Source of the DNA: Nemophila menziesii
Lineage: Eukaryota; Streptophyta; Magnoliopsida; Boraginales; Hydrophyllaceae
Direction: 5' to 3'
Assembly: GCA_029959085.1 (NCBI GenBank)
Contig: JARWIR010000011.1
Location: 6,697,840 to 6,761,839 of the forward strand
DNA length: 64,000 bases
Position 1 is the stretch's first letter; the number at the start of each line of letters is the position of its first letter. Shown piece after piece: positions 1 through 12,419 of the stretch. The notes below the pieces were generated by a model. The model searched no databases. It was not told the origin of the DNA and saw only the letters and a program-made list of their open reading frames with translations. Position numbers and translations under genes: made by a program.

Positions 1-244
1 TGGGTATTATATGTTCATTAAATAAATTTTTTTTTATTGAATATATTTTTATAAAATAAAGATTTTAGTAGTACATAATGTTATAAATATAATTTTATTG
101 TTAATAGTTCCAAAAAAAATCTTTAACTAAAACGAGAAAAGAAAAAAAGGATATGTGTATTATTGTTTTATTCTGGGTGAAATGATTATATTATTTCAAG
201 AGGAATTCTATACAAGACATAAGTGTGTATTGGTGAGTATTACA
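1..244 (+). mobile_element. Partial copia LTR (3' part), cut by window edge
   Basis: Matches the last 244 bp of the ~394-bp LTR-like blocks seen once per array unit, and ends in the same ...GTATTACA. Its 5' part lies outside the window. The LTR reading is inferred from position between internal blocks, TG...CA ends and constant length. Confidence 0.65.
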
Positions 245-1933
245 TCAAAATAAAATAGAGCTTATGAGTTGTGGTGTCTCAAGAAAACCTTATAAAAGTT
301 ATATAAAGGATGAGCTTACTTGCTATCATTATCATAAGAGGGGTCATATTAAACCTAAATTCCAAAAAATTTTCAAAATAAAGCTAATGAAAACATTAAT
401 GCAACATTGGTTGATGATAGCTCAAACCAAAGTGATGACAAAGAGCATGTAGCCAACTGTGTTTCTTTCATGGCAACTTAAGAAGAAGAAGACGAGATAA
501 AGTTTAAATCTAACTTATGTTTATCTTAAGATCAATTAGACGATGGTATTAAAAATCTTATGATTTTTTACGTGATTACAAACACTCTCTTAAATCAAAC
601 AAAAAACCAAATATTTGAAAACTTTTTACAAATATTTTAGGAAACAATGTTGAGTTTGATGATAATAACTCTATCATTTTTTATAACAATAAGTTTATCC
701 ACAATTCACATAAAAAACTTTAATTATGACATTTAGGCTTTAATATACTTGAATATTTAGGTTACTTTAATAACACATAATTCCTTCTATTTTAAAAAAA
801 AAATACAATTATTAATTATTCATTAAATCTAATTGAAAATTTATCAAACTTTTGTATAAAACTAATTGTTAATTACACTACATGTCATTTTATAATGTAC
901 AACCAACAAACAAATATTATATAAAAATCCATGCACGTTGATTTTGATGAAGGAAATTCTTTTAAAAGAAAGTGAAAAAATATAGAAGTTGAATATACCA
1001 AGTTCCATCAACTTGAAGAAGAAGTAGAACCTATTATATCATAACCTTAAATTTATTCTGACATTCAAACTATTAATGAGAAGAATGATGAAACTCCCAA
1101 AGAACTTCATAGAAGTAGGAACAATGTTAGAGGACTTTTGCTAAATTTAATACTTGGTGATCCAAGTAAAGGGCTAAGAACACATTCAACTCTTAATGAT
1201 TTGTGTTCTCATTGTACTTTCTTGTCTAAATTCAGACCGAAGAATAACAAATAAGATCTACTTGATGATCATCTGGTAAATGCAATGCATGAAGAGTTTA
1301 TAACGATTTTATAAGGATTTTGATACGAGTATGCATAGTAAATTCCAATTGCACATGATTGGAGAATTTAACTTCTTCCTTAGACTAAAAATAAAGAAAA
1401 TGGAAGATGGGATCTGTCTCAACCAAGCTAAATAAGCCAAAGATCTTTTTAAGAAGTTTGAACTTACTAATTCCAAGTGGGTTGGAATTCCCATAAGGAA
1501 ACATCCACAACTCTTGATAAACAAGAATAAAAGGTAACGATGTTGATGAGAAGACGTACTTAGCAGATTAATTAATTATTCTTTGGGGCAAGTAAAATAT
1601 TAATTTGTTTTTTTGGATCATTGACCCTTAAAAAAATATGTACACCTTATAAATAAAAAATTTAATTAAAATTTTAATATTAAATTTTATTATATTATTT
1701 AAAACAACAAATTGTGTCTTAATATATAAATGTTATTTCTGAAATATCTTAATTAAATAATAACATAAAAAAACTCAAAATATGAAATTGCATGTTTATA
1801 TACGTAGCTAATGAATGATACATTTTTTAAGAGAGTCAAAATTTTGACTCTTAAATATAAATTGGGTGAATTCCCTAGAGGGTATTGTTGATCATCTTGG
1901 CAAATCCTTTCACAAGATCAAAAGAGGAAACTT
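245..1933 (+). pseudogene. Copia gag-pol remnant, array unit 1
   Basis: At 264-452 a 62-codon frame encodes a broken Gag zinc knuckle: CYHYH-x3-GH keeps the spacing of CX2CX4HX4C but two cysteines are lost. Around 1140-1300 a frame interrupted by stops reads LGDPSKG...THSTLNDLCSHCTFLSKF and NAMHEEF, the integrase-RT linker typical of plant Tork/SIRE copia elements. From about 1315 it jumps to FLRLKIKKMEDGICLNQAK..AKDLFKKFELTNSK, the C-terminal part of copia RT. The RT core with the YVDD motif is absent, so an internal deletion joined the linker to the RT tail. The 71-codon minus-strand frame here is only a shadow. Non-functional. Confidence 0.8.
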
Positions 1934-2326
1934 TGTATGATAAGGTGTTGAGAAATATTAGAACTGAACTAAAAAAAAAGATATATTGTGAATATATTTT
2001 TTGTGTATCCAAAACTAGTTTAGTATAATAGAAATATTTTAATATATATATAATTTTAAGAAGTAAAGAGTAGAATTGGAGACGTGGGTATTATATGTTC
2101 ATTTAATAAAAATTTTTTATTGAATATATTTTTATAAAATAAAGATTTTAGTAGTACATAATGTTATAAATATAATTTTATTGTTAATAGTTCCAAAAAA
2201 ATCTTTAACTAAAAGGAGAAAAGAAAAAAAGGATATGTGTATTATTGTTTTATTCTGGGTGAAATGATTATATTATTTCAAGAGGAATTCTATACAAGAC
2301 ATAAGTGTGTATTGGTGAGTATTACA
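1934..2326 (+). mobile_element. Copia LTR, array copy 2
   Basis: This 393-bp block starts with TG directly after a purine-rich tract (AAAAGAGGAAAC, PPT-like) and ends GTATTACA about 20 bp before the degenerate gag start. Equivalent blocks of 393-395 bp recur at 4014, 6098 and 8179, and in diverged form at 13536. Terminal TG...CA, a preceding PPT-like tract and constant length support an LTR. A clear PBS is not visible; the downstream sequence contains only ...AGAGC. Confidence 0.68.
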
Positions 2327-4013
2327 TCAAAATAAAATAGAGCTTATGAGTTGTGGTGTCTCAAGAAAACCTTATAAGAGTTATATAAAGGATGAGCTTA
2401 CTTGCTATTATTATCATAAGAGTGGTCATATTAAACCTAAATTCCTAAAACTTTTCAAAAAAAAGCCAATGAAAATATTAATGCAACATTGGTTGATGAT
2501 AGCTCAAACCAAAGTGATGACAAAGAGCATGTAGCCAACTATGTTTCTTTCATGGCTACTTAAAAAGAAGAAGACAAGGTAAAGTTCAAATCTAACTTAT
2601 GTTTATCTTAAGATCAATTAGACGATGGTATTAAAAATCTTATGATTTTTTACGTGATTACAAACACTCTCTTAAATCAAACAAAAAACAAAATATTTGA
2701 AAACTTTTTACAAATATTTTAGGAAACAATGTTGAGTTTGATGATAATAACTCTATCATTTTTTATAACAATAAGTTTATCCACAATTCACATAAAAAAC
2801 TTTAATTATGACATTTAGGCTTTAATATACTTGAATATTTAGGTTACTTTAATAACACATAATTCCTTCTATTTTAAAAAAAAATACAATTATTAATTAT
2901 TCATTAAATCTAATTGAAAATTTATCAAACTTTTGTATAAAAGTAATTGTTAATTACACTACATGTCATTTTATAATGTACAACCAACAAACAAATATTA
3001 TATAAAAATCCATGCACGTTGATTTTGATGAAGGAAATTCTTTTAAAAGAAAGTGAAAAAATATAGAAGTTGAATATACCAAGTTCCATCAACTTGAAGA
3101 AGAAGTAAAACCTATTATATCATAACCTTAAATTTATTCTGACATTCAAACTATTAATGAGAAGAATGATGAAACTCCCAAAGAACTTCATAGAAGTAAA
3201 AACAATGTTAGAGGACTCTTGCTAAAGTTAATACTTGGTGATCCAAGTAAAGGGCTAAGAACACATTCAACTCTTAATGATTTGTGTTCTCATTGTACTT
3301 TCTTGTCTAAATTCAGACCGAAGAATAACAAATAAGATCTACATGATGATCATCGGGTAAATGCAATGGATGAAGAGTTTATAACGATTTTATAGGGATT
3401 TTGATACGAGTATGCATAGTAAATTCCAATTGCACATGATTGGAGAATTTAACTTCTTCCTTAGACTAAAAATAAAGAAAATGGAAGATAGGATCTGTCT
3501 CAACCAAGCTAAATAAGCCAAAGATCTTTTTAAGATGTTTGAACTTACTAATTCCAAGTGGGTTGGAATTCCCATAAGGAAACATCCACAACTCTTGATA
3601 AACAAGAATAAAAGGTAACGATGTTGATGAGAAGACGTACTTAGCAGATTTATTAATTATTCTTTGGGGCAAGTAAAATATTAATTTGTTTTTTTGGATC
3701 ATTGACCCTTAAAAAAATATGTACACCTTATAAATAAAAAATTTAATTAAAATTTTAATATTAAATTTTATTATATTATTTAAAACAACAAATTGTGTCT
3801 TAATATATAAAGGTTATTTCTGAAATATCTTAATTAAATAATAACATAAAAAACTCAAAATATGAAATTGCATGTTTATATACGTAGCTAATGAATGATA
3901 CATTTTTTAAGAGAGTCAAAATTTTGACTCTTAAATACAAATTGGGTGAATTCCCTAGAGGGTATTGTTGATCATCTTGGCAAATCCTTTCACAAGATCA
4001 AAAGAGCAAACTT
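2327..4013 (+). pseudogene. Copia gag-pol remnant, array unit 2
   Basis: Same architecture as unit 1: zinc-knuckle remnant at 2346-2534, linker near 3225-3380, RT C-terminal part from about 3395. This unit carries the most private changes, among them a missense in the knuckle (CYYYH), GATAGGATCT in place of GATGGGATCT, and AAGATGTTTG in place of AAGAAGTTTG. Stops interrupt all frames. Confidence 0.8.
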
Positions 4014-4408
4014 TGTATGATAAGGTGTTGAGAAATATTAGAACTGAACTAAAGAAAAAGATATATTGTGAATATATTTTTTGTATATCCAAAACTAGTT
4101 TAGTATAATAGAAATATTTTAATGTATATATAATTTTAAGAAGTAAATAGTAGAATTGGAGACGTGGGTATTATATGTTCATTAAATAAAAATTTTTTTA
4201 TTGAATATATTTTTATAAAATAAAGATTTTAGTAGTACATAATGTTATAAATATAATTTTATTGTTAATAGTTCCAAAAAAAATCTTTAACTAAAAGGAG
4301 AAAAGAAAAAAAGGATATGTGTATTATTGTTTTATTATGGGTGAAATGATTATATTATTTCAAGAGGAATTCTATACAAGACATAAGTGTGTATTGGTGA
4401 GTATTACA
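4014..4408 (+). mobile_element. Copia LTR, array copy 3
   Basis: 395-bp block with the same TG...CA ends as the other copies. The upstream tract here is AAAAGAGCAAAC, a variant shared with the LTR at 8179 and not with those at 1934 and 6098. Confidence 0.68.
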
Positions 4409-6097
4409 TCAAAATAAAATAGAGCTTATGAGTTGTGGTGTCTCAAGAAAACCTTATAAGAGTTATATAAAGGATGAGCTTACTTGCTATCATTATCATA
4501 AGAGGGGTCATATTAAACCTAAATTCCAAAAACTTTTCAAAATAAAGCTAATGAAAACATTAATGCAACATTGGTTGATGATAGCTCAAACCAAAGTGAT
4601 GACAAAGAGCATGTAGCCAACTATGTTTCTTTCATGGCAACTTAAGAAGAAGAAGACGAGATAAAGTTCAAATCTAACTTATGTTTATCTTAAGATCAAT
4701 TAGACGATGGTATTAAAAATCTTATGATTTTTTACGTGATTACAAACACTCTCTTAAATCAAACAAAAAACCAAATATTTGAAAACTTTTTACAAATATT
4801 TTAGGAAACAATGTTGAGTTTGATGATAATAACTCTATCATTTTATATAACAATAAGTTTATCCACAATTCACATAAAAAACTTTAATTACGACATTTAG
4901 GCTTTAATATACTTGAATATTTAGGTTACTTTAATAACACATAATTCCTTCTATTTTAAAAAAAAAATACAATTATTAATTATTCATTAAATCTAATTGA
5001 AAATTTATCAAACTTTTGTATAAAACTAATTGTTAATTACACTACATGTCATTTTATAATGTACAACCAACAAACAAATATTATATAAAAATCCATGCAC
5101 GTTGATTTTGATGAAGGAAATTCTTTTAAAAGAAAGTGAAAAAATATAGAAGTTGAATATACCAAGTTCCATCAACTTGAAGAAGAAGTAAAACCTATTA
5201 TATCATAACCTTAAATTTATTCTGACATTCAAACTATTAATGAGAAGAATGATGAAACTCCCAAAGAACTTCATAGAAGTAGGAACAATGTTAGAGGACT
5301 TTTGCTAAATTTAATACTTGGTGATCCAAGTAAAGGGCTAAGAACACATTCAACTCTTAATGATTTGTGTTCTCATTGTACTTTCTTGTCTAAATTCAGA
5401 CCGAAGAATAACAAATAAGATCTACTTGATGATCATCTGGTAAATGCAATGCATGAAGAGTTTATAACGATTTTATAAGGATTTTGATACGAGTATGCAT
5501 AGTAAATTCCAATTGCACATGATTGGAGAATTTAACTTCTTCCTTAGACTAAAAATAAAGAAAATGGAAGATGGGATCTGTCTCAACCAAGCTAAATAAG
5601 CCAAAGATCTTTTTAAGAAGTTTGAACTTACTAATTCCAAGTGGGTTGGAATTCCCATAAGGAAACATCCACAACTCTTGATAAACAAGAATAAAAGGTA
5701 ACGATGTTGATGAGAAGACGTACTTAGCAGATTAATTAATTATTCTTTGGGGCAAGTAAAATATTAATTTATTTTTTTGGATCATTGACCCTTAAAAAAA
5801 TATGTACACCTTATAAATAAAAAATTTAATTAAAATTTTAATATTAAATTTTATTATATTATTTAAAACAACAAATTGTGTCTTAATATATAAATGTTAT
5901 TTCTGAAATATCTTAATTAAATAATAACATAAAAAAACTCAAAATATGAAATTGCATGTTTATATACGTAGCTAATGAATGATACATTTTTTAAGAGAGT
6001 CAAAATTTTGACTCTTAAATATAAATTGGGTGAATTCCCTAGAGGGTATTGTTGATCATCTTGGCAAATCCTTTCACAAGATCAAAAGAGGAAACTT
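4409..6097 (+). pseudogene. Copia gag-pol remnant, array unit 3
   Basis: Zinc-knuckle remnant at 4428-4616, linker near 5310-5460, RT tail from about 5478. It shares diagnostic variants with unit 1 (ATGGCAACTTAAGAAG after the knuckle, AAAAGAGGAAAC at its 3' end), in keeping with a two-unit higher-order pattern. Confidence 0.8.
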
Positions 6098-6490
6098 TGT
6101 ATGATAAGGTGTTGAGAAATATTAGAACTGAACTAAAAAAAAAGATATATTGTGAATATATTTTTTGTATATCCAAAACTAGTTTAGTATAATAGAAATA
6201 TTTTAATATATATATAATTTTAAGAAGTAAAGAGTAGAATTGGAGACGTGGGTATTATATGTTCATTTAATAAATTTTTTTTATTGAATATATTTTTATA
6301 AAATAAAGATTTTAGTAGTACATAATGTTATAAATATAATTTTATTGTTAATAGTTCCAAAAAAATCTTTAACTAAAAGGAGAAAAGAAAAAAAGGATAT
6401 GTGTATTATTGTTTTATTCTGGGTGAAATGATTATATTATTTCAAGAGGAATTCTATACAAGACATAAGTGTGTATTGGTGAGTATTACA
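6098..6490 (+). mobile_element. Copia LTR, array copy 4
   Basis: 393-bp block with the same ends and preceding purine tract (AAAAGAGGAAAC) as the LTR at 1934. Confidence 0.68.
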
Positions 6491-8178
6491 TCAAAATAAA
6501 ATAGAGCTTATGAGTTGTGGTGTCTCAAGAAAACCTTATAAGAGTTATATAAAGGATGAGCTTACTTGCTATCATTATCATAAGAGGGGTCATATTAAAC
6601 CTAAATTCCAAAAACTTTTCAAAATAAAGCTAATGAAAACATTAATGCAACATTGGTTGATGATAGCTCAAACCAAAGTGATGACAAAGAGCATGTAGCC
6701 AACTATGTTTCTTTCATGGCTACTTAAAAAGAAGAAGACGAGATAAAGTTCAAATCTAACTTATGTTTATCTTAAGATCAATTAGACGATGGTATTAAAA
6801 ATCTTATGATTTTTTACGTGATTACAAACACTCTCTTAAATCAAACAAAAAACCAAATATTTGAAAACTTTTTACAAATATTTTAGGAAACAATGTTGAG
6901 TTTGATGATAATAACTCTATCATTTTTTATAACAATAAGTTTATCCACAATTCACATAAAAAACTTTAATTATGACATTTAGGCTTTAATATACTTGAAT
7001 ATTTAGGTTACTTTAATAACACATAATTCCTTCTATTTTAAAAAAAAAATACAATTATTAATTATTTATTAAATCTAATTGAAAATTTATCAAACTTTTG
7101 TATAAAACTAATTGTTAATTACACTACATGTCATTTTATAATGTACAACCAACAAACAAATATTATATAAAAATCCATGCACGTTGATTTTGATGAAGGA
7201 AATTCTTTTAAAAGAAAATGAAAAAATATAGAAGTTTAATATACCAAGTTCCATCAACTTGAAGAAGAAGTAAAACCTATTATATCATAACCTTAAATTT
7301 ATTCTGACATTCAAACTATTAATGAGAAGAATGATGAAACTCCCAAAGAACTTCATAGAAGTAGGAACAATGTTAGAGGAGTTTTGCTAAATTTAATACT
7401 TGGTGATCCAAGTAAAGGGCTAAGAACACATTCAACTCTTAATGATTTGTGTTCTCATTGTACTTTCTTGTCTAAATTCAGACCGAAGAATAACAAATAA
7501 GATCTACTTGATGATCATCTGGTAAATGCAATGCATGAAGAGTTTATAACGATTTTATAAGGATTTTGATACGAGTATGCATAGTAAGTTCCAATTGCAC
7601 ATGATTGGAGAATTTAACTTCTTCCTTAGACTAAAAATAAAGAAAATGGAAGATGGGATCTGTCTCAACCAAGCTAAATAAGCCAAAGATCTTTTTAAGA
7701 AGTTTGAACTTACTAATTCCAAGTGGGTTGGAATTCCCATAAGGAAACATCCACAACTCTTGATAAACAAGAATAAAAGGTAACGATGTTGATGAGAAGA
7801 CGTACTTAGCAGATTAATTAATTATTCTTTGGGGCAAGTAAAATATTAATTTGTTTTTTGGATCATTGACCCTTAAAAAAATATGTACACCTTATAAATA
7901 AAAAATTTAATTAAAATTTTAATATTAAATTTTATTATATTATTTAAAACAACAAATTGTGTCTTAATATATAAATGTTATTTCTGAAATATCTTAATTA
8001 AATAATAACATAAAAAAACTCAAAATATGAAATTGCATGTTTATATACGTAGCTAATGAATGATACATTTTTTAAGAGAGTCAAAATTTTGACTCTTAAA
8101 TATAAATTGGATGAATTCCCTAGAGGGTATTGTTGATCATCTTGGCAAATCCTTTCACAAGATCAAAAGAGCAAACTT
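6491..8178 (+). pseudogene. Copia gag-pol remnant, array unit 4
   Basis: Zinc-knuckle remnant at 6510-6698, linker near 7390-7540, RT tail from about 7560. It shares ATGGCTACTTAAAAAG and the AAAAGAGCAAAC 3' tract with unit 2, while its knuckle matches unit 3. That mosaic is expected if unequal exchange or gene conversion has shuffled the units. Confidence 0.8.
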
Positions 8179-8572
8179 TGTATGATAAGGTGTTGAGAAA
8201 TATTAGAACTGAACTAAAGAAAAAGATATATTGTGAATATATTTTTTGTATATCCAAAACTAGTTTAGTATAATAAAAATATTTTAATATATATATAATT
8301 TTAAGAAGTAAAGAGTAGAATTGGAGACGTGGGTATTATTTGTTCATTTAATAAAAAAAAATTTATTGAATATATTTTTATAAAATAAAGATTTTAGTAG
8401 TACATAATGTTATAAATATAATTTTATTGTTAATAGTTCCAAAAAAAATCTTTAACTAAAAGGAGAAAAGAAAAAAGGATATGTGTATTATTGTTTTATT
8501 CTGGGTGAAATGATTATATTATTTCAAGAGGAATATTATACAAGACATAAGTGTGTATTGGTTTGTATTACA
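8179..8572 (+). mobile_element. Copia LTR, array copy 5
   Basis: 394-bp block ending TTTGTATTACA. Slightly more diverged than the others near its 3' end (GGTTTG for GGTGAG, and ATATTATACAAG for ATTCTATACAAG). Confidence 0.65.
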
Positions 8573-9158
8573 TCAAAATTAAATAGAGCTTATGAGTTGT
8601 GGTGTCTCAAGAAAACCTTATAAGAGTTATATAAAGGATGAGCTTACTTGCTATCATTATCATAAGAGGGGTCATATTAAACCTAAATTCCAAAAACTTT
8701 TCAAAATAAAGCCAATGAAAAAATTAATGCAACATTAGTTGATGATACCTCAAACCAAAGTGATGACAAAGAGCATGTAGCCAACTATGTTTCTTTCATG
8801 GCTACTTAAAAAGAAGAAGACGAGATAAAGTTCAAATCTAACTTATGTTTATCTTAAGATCAATTAGACGATGGTATTAAAAATCTTATGATTTTTTACG
8901 TGATTACAAACAGCCTCTTAAATCAAACAAAAAACCAAATATTTGAAAACTTTTTACAAATATTTTAGGAAACAATGTTGAGTTTGATGATAATAACTCT
9001 ATCATTTTTTTATAACAATAAGTTTATCCACAATTCATATAAAAAACTTTAATTATGACATTTAGGCTTTAATATACTTGAATATTTAGGTTACTTTAAT
9101 AACACATAATTCCTTCTATTTAAAAAAAAAATACAATTATTAATTATTCATTAAATAT
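8573..9158 (+). pseudogene. Copia gag remnant, truncated array unit 5
   Basis: The zinc-knuckle frame restarts at 8592 but is stopped earlier than in units 1-4 (ACATTAGTTG for ACATTGGTTG). Homology to the array ends in ...TTCATTAAAT near 9158, where an unrelated AT-rich segment starts. This marks the right edge of the array. Confidence 0.75.
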
Positions 9159-9689
9159 ATATGAGTTTTTCATCAGCTACATCAATAGTATACTCGTGAT
9201 ATGATACAAGAGACAAATATATGATTCACTCAATAATTTTATATATGTTTTGTTCAGAACCCTTGATTAATTTAGTAGTACTTGAACATGTACTAAGACT
9301 TTCTTTTACCAATTTAATAACAAATTATTATATTATCCAAATCGTAAAGATTTTACATATTTACAATGAAGGTCACATGTTTGAAACATTTGTTCAGCAA
9401 ATTTTACACATATTATCCCAAAAATTGTGCATTTTATAATTTTATTTAGGTTTGCAATTTACCTACCCCAAATGTTATGTCTTTTTGATAAATTAAACTC
9501 ATTTTATAATTTAAATATATTCCAAATCTATTAACAAACTTCTGGTTCATATATTACCTCTTGAATTATAAATAGGAACAAACTTCTTGTAAATAATGTG
9601 TATATCAACAAACTTTGGTTTTGTAAAAATTGTAAGCATATTTTCATCATCTAGTGTTTACAAATTTAGTAAAAAAAATCATACCAATG
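9159..9689. repeat. Dispersed AT-rich segment R1, copy 1
   Basis: About 470 bp from roughly 9190 is homologous in the same orientation to 12430-12905: both contain ATTCACTC..AATTTTATAT, TTAGTAG(T/C)ACTTGAAC and the shared stretches near 9541 and 12790. In both places it interrupts copia sequence, which suggests a separate mobile or duplicated segment. The 72-codon frame at 9221 is not conserved in the second copy. No terminal repeats or target duplications were found. Confidence 0.6.
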
Positions 9690-12143
9690 CATGCAACATG
9701 GGTTGATGCTTGCTCAAACCAAAGTGATGATGAAGATCATGTAACCAACTATGTTTCTTTCATGGCTATTTAAAACGGAGAAAAAGATGAGGTAAACTCT
9801 AACTCTAACTTATTTTTATCTCAAGATTAATTAGCTGATGGTATTGAAATATGTTATTTTTTTTTACAATAAAACAAAAAATCAAAATTTTAAAAACTTT
9901 TTACGAAGTTCTTTAGGAAACAATGATGAACTCGAGGATAATACTTCCATCATTGTCAAATAAAATTCCATTATTTTGGAAAAGTTAAATGATCTAGGAG
10001 GAATTTTTTAAAGTTTGCACAAAGATAATTATAATTTGATTTATTGTTAGGAAGCCAAGTTACTCGTCAAGATAATGGTAGATTTTGTTTTATCCCTTTG
10101 TTAATCTTATTTCCTCTAAAATCATTTTTTGTGAGAGCATCAAATATAGTTTCCTCTTCTAGCTTTCCTTTTTCCAAACTTGATCTAAATACTTGTACCT
10201 ATGGTTCCCTGATTTATCTATGCAAAAGGCCAAAACAAATTGTAGAGAGAAAGGGCAACGTTAATCCCCATATACCCAACTTGAATACCTAATATATAAT
10301 TCTATTATCTTGTAGCTTAAGAAGAGCATCAATAAAAAAAATTTGGTACTCGATAGTGGATGATATAGGCATATGAAGTGAAATGAGTCACTCTTATAAA
10401 AAGTTACAAGAAAAGGAGGTAATGGAAAAGTAACTTTTTCCAATAACATGGGAAGAGAAGTTTTTGGGAAACTCTTATATGAAAATTTTGGTAGTAAGGA
10501 TTATTTTCTTATAAAAAATATGCTTTTTTTATTGAATTTCCTATAATATTCTTAGTATTAATCCATGTACGTTGAATTTGATGATGGAAATCCTTTTGAA
10601 ATAAAGTGAAAAAATAAAAGGTTGAATATACCACGTTCCATCAACTTGAAGAAGAAGTAAAACCTATTATATCATAACCTTAAATTTATCCTCATACTCA
10701 AATTATTGGAGAGATGAATGATGAAACTCCCAAGGAACATTTTAGAAGTAGGAAGAATGTTATAGGACTCTTGCCAAAAATAATACTTGGTGATACAATG
10801 AAAGGGATAAGAAAACATTTACCTCTTAATGATTTGTGTTCTCATTGTAATTTCCTGTCTAAATTCAAACCAGAGAATACAAAATAAGATCTACATGATG
10901 ATCATTTGGTAAATGCAATGCATGATGAGTTAAATCAATTTGAAAAAACAAATATATAGAATCTTGATGAATAACCTCTTGATAACAATATCATTGGAAC
11001 ATGATTTTTACTTTGTAAAAAACTTGATTATTCAAATATTATAACTTGAAACAATCCTTGCCTTTTTTTCAAGGGTATAACCCAGAGTAAGGTATTAATT
11101 TTGATGATACATTTTCTTCCGCAACCAGATTAGAATCTATGCGTATGCTACTAGATTTTTCTTTTGACATGTAATTTAAACTATTTCAAATATATGTAAA
11201 AAATTCCTTTATAAATGGTTTTATTGATAAAGAGGTTCCTAGAGATCAAAAAATATTATTTTTTCAAATTATGTTTTTAGACCTAAAAATAGATAAATTG
11301 TTTAAAAGAAGTTCATATGGCTTAGTATGATAGGCTAAGCTCTATTTTAGTTCAAGATGGTTTTCAAAAAAGAAAAAATAATTCTTCCTATTATATAAAA
11401 TATAAAACACTATGATGTGCTTATTGATCAAATATATGTTGATGATATCATATTTGGTTCTACTAATAAAACTCTTTGTAAGTATTTTGATAGGAGTATG
11501 CATAGTAAATTCTAATTAAGCATGATTGGAGAATTTTACTTCTTTCTCAGATTGAAAATAAAGAAAATGAAAGATGGGATCTGTCTCAACCAAACTAAAT
11601 AAGCCAAAGATCTTATTAAGAAGTTTGAACTAACTAATTCCAAGTAGGTTGGAACTCCCATATAGAAACATCCAAAACTCTTAATAAACAAGAATAAAAG
11701 GTAATGATGTTGATGAGAAGACGTACCTAGCTGATTAATTGATTATTCTTTGTGGCAAGTAAATTATTTATTTTATTTTTTGGATCATTGACCATTAAAA
11801 AAATATATTCACCTTTTAAACAAATAAATTATTTAAACATTTGATATTAAATTTTAGTATATTATTTAAAAAACAAATTGTGTCTATAAATGTAAATGTT
11901 ATTTCTTAAAGATCTTAAGTAAATAATAAAATAAAATAAACTTAAAATATGAAATTGCATCTTTATATACGTATGTAATGAAGGATACTTTTTTTAAGAG
12001 AGTAAAATATTTGACTGTTAAATATAAATTTTTCATGTTAAAAAAGAGTCTTGAAAAAAAACAAAAAAGATTGGGTGAATTCCCTAGAGGGTATTGGTGA
12101 TCATCTTAGCAAATCCATTCATAAGATCAAAAGAGCAAACTCG
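9690..12143 (+). pseudogene. Diverged copia gag-pol remnant with protease and RT core
   Basis: An older relative of the array element that retains parts the array has lost. 9690-9800 is the sequence just after the Gag zinc knuckle. 10040-10510 matches the protease region also seen at 14470-14950. 10560-10930 encodes, with stops, the linker (GIRKHLPLNDLCSHCNFLSKF, NAMHDELNQFEKTNI) and then NIIGT. 11090-11260 matches RT (FDDTFSSATRLESMRMLLDF, then YVKNSFINGF). Near 11430 the catalytic block IYVDDIIFGSTNKT is intact. 11490-11760 matches the RT tail present in the array. Many stops and frameshifts; non-functional. The family resembles Tork/SIRE-type plant copia elements. Confidence 0.8.
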
Positions 12144-12410
12144 TGATGATAAGGTGTTGAGAAATATTAGAACTGAACTAAAGAGAAATATATATGGAGA
12201 ATATATTTTTTGTATATCTAAAACTAGTTTGGTATAATAGAAAGATTTTAATATATATATATATATATATAATTTAAAAAATTAAAGGGTAGAATTAGAG
12301 ACGTGGTTATTATATGTTAATTAAGTAAATATAATGTATCAAATATATTTGTATAAAATAAAGATTTTAATATTACATAATGTTATAAATAATAACAAAA
12401 TATTTCAATT
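12144..12410 (+). mobile_element. Truncated diverged copia LTR
   Basis: Starts TGATGATAAGGTGTTGAG after the PPT-like AAAAGAGCAAACTCG, and follows the array LTR through the GAGACGTG and TGTTATAAAT motifs before being cut by segment R1 copy 2. It contains an (AT)n run at about 12253-12272. Confidence 0.6.
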
Positions 12411-12419
12411 TATTTTTAT

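Larger units (their letters stand above)
1..9158 (+). repeat. Tandem array of 2.08-kb copia-derived units (4.4 copies)
   Basis: The same ATGAGTTGTGGTGTC sequence recurs at 264, 2346, 4428, 6510 and 8592, exactly 2082 bp apart each time, although small indels occur inside units. Units taken from the TGGGTATTAT motif run 1-2084, 2085-4164, 4165-6248, 6249-8329 and 8330 to about 9158, where homology ends abruptly. Units are nearly identical by eye, differing by scattered substitutions and homopolymer changes. Each holds one LTR-like block of about 394 bp and one internal block of about 1.69 kb with copia gag and RT remnants. All coding frames are broken. The pattern is best explained by repeated unequal recombination of an internally deleted copia element, giving LTR-int-LTR-int. 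Confidence 0.93.

Noticed and set aside
1309..7770. Repeated 71-codon minus-strand frame in each array unit
   Set aside because: It is the antisense shadow of the copia RT C-terminal region, whose sense translation matches a known family.
1..9158. CRISPR-like regular repeat
   Set aside because: Period is 2082 bp with retroelement content and no spacers; this is a eukaryotic tandem array.
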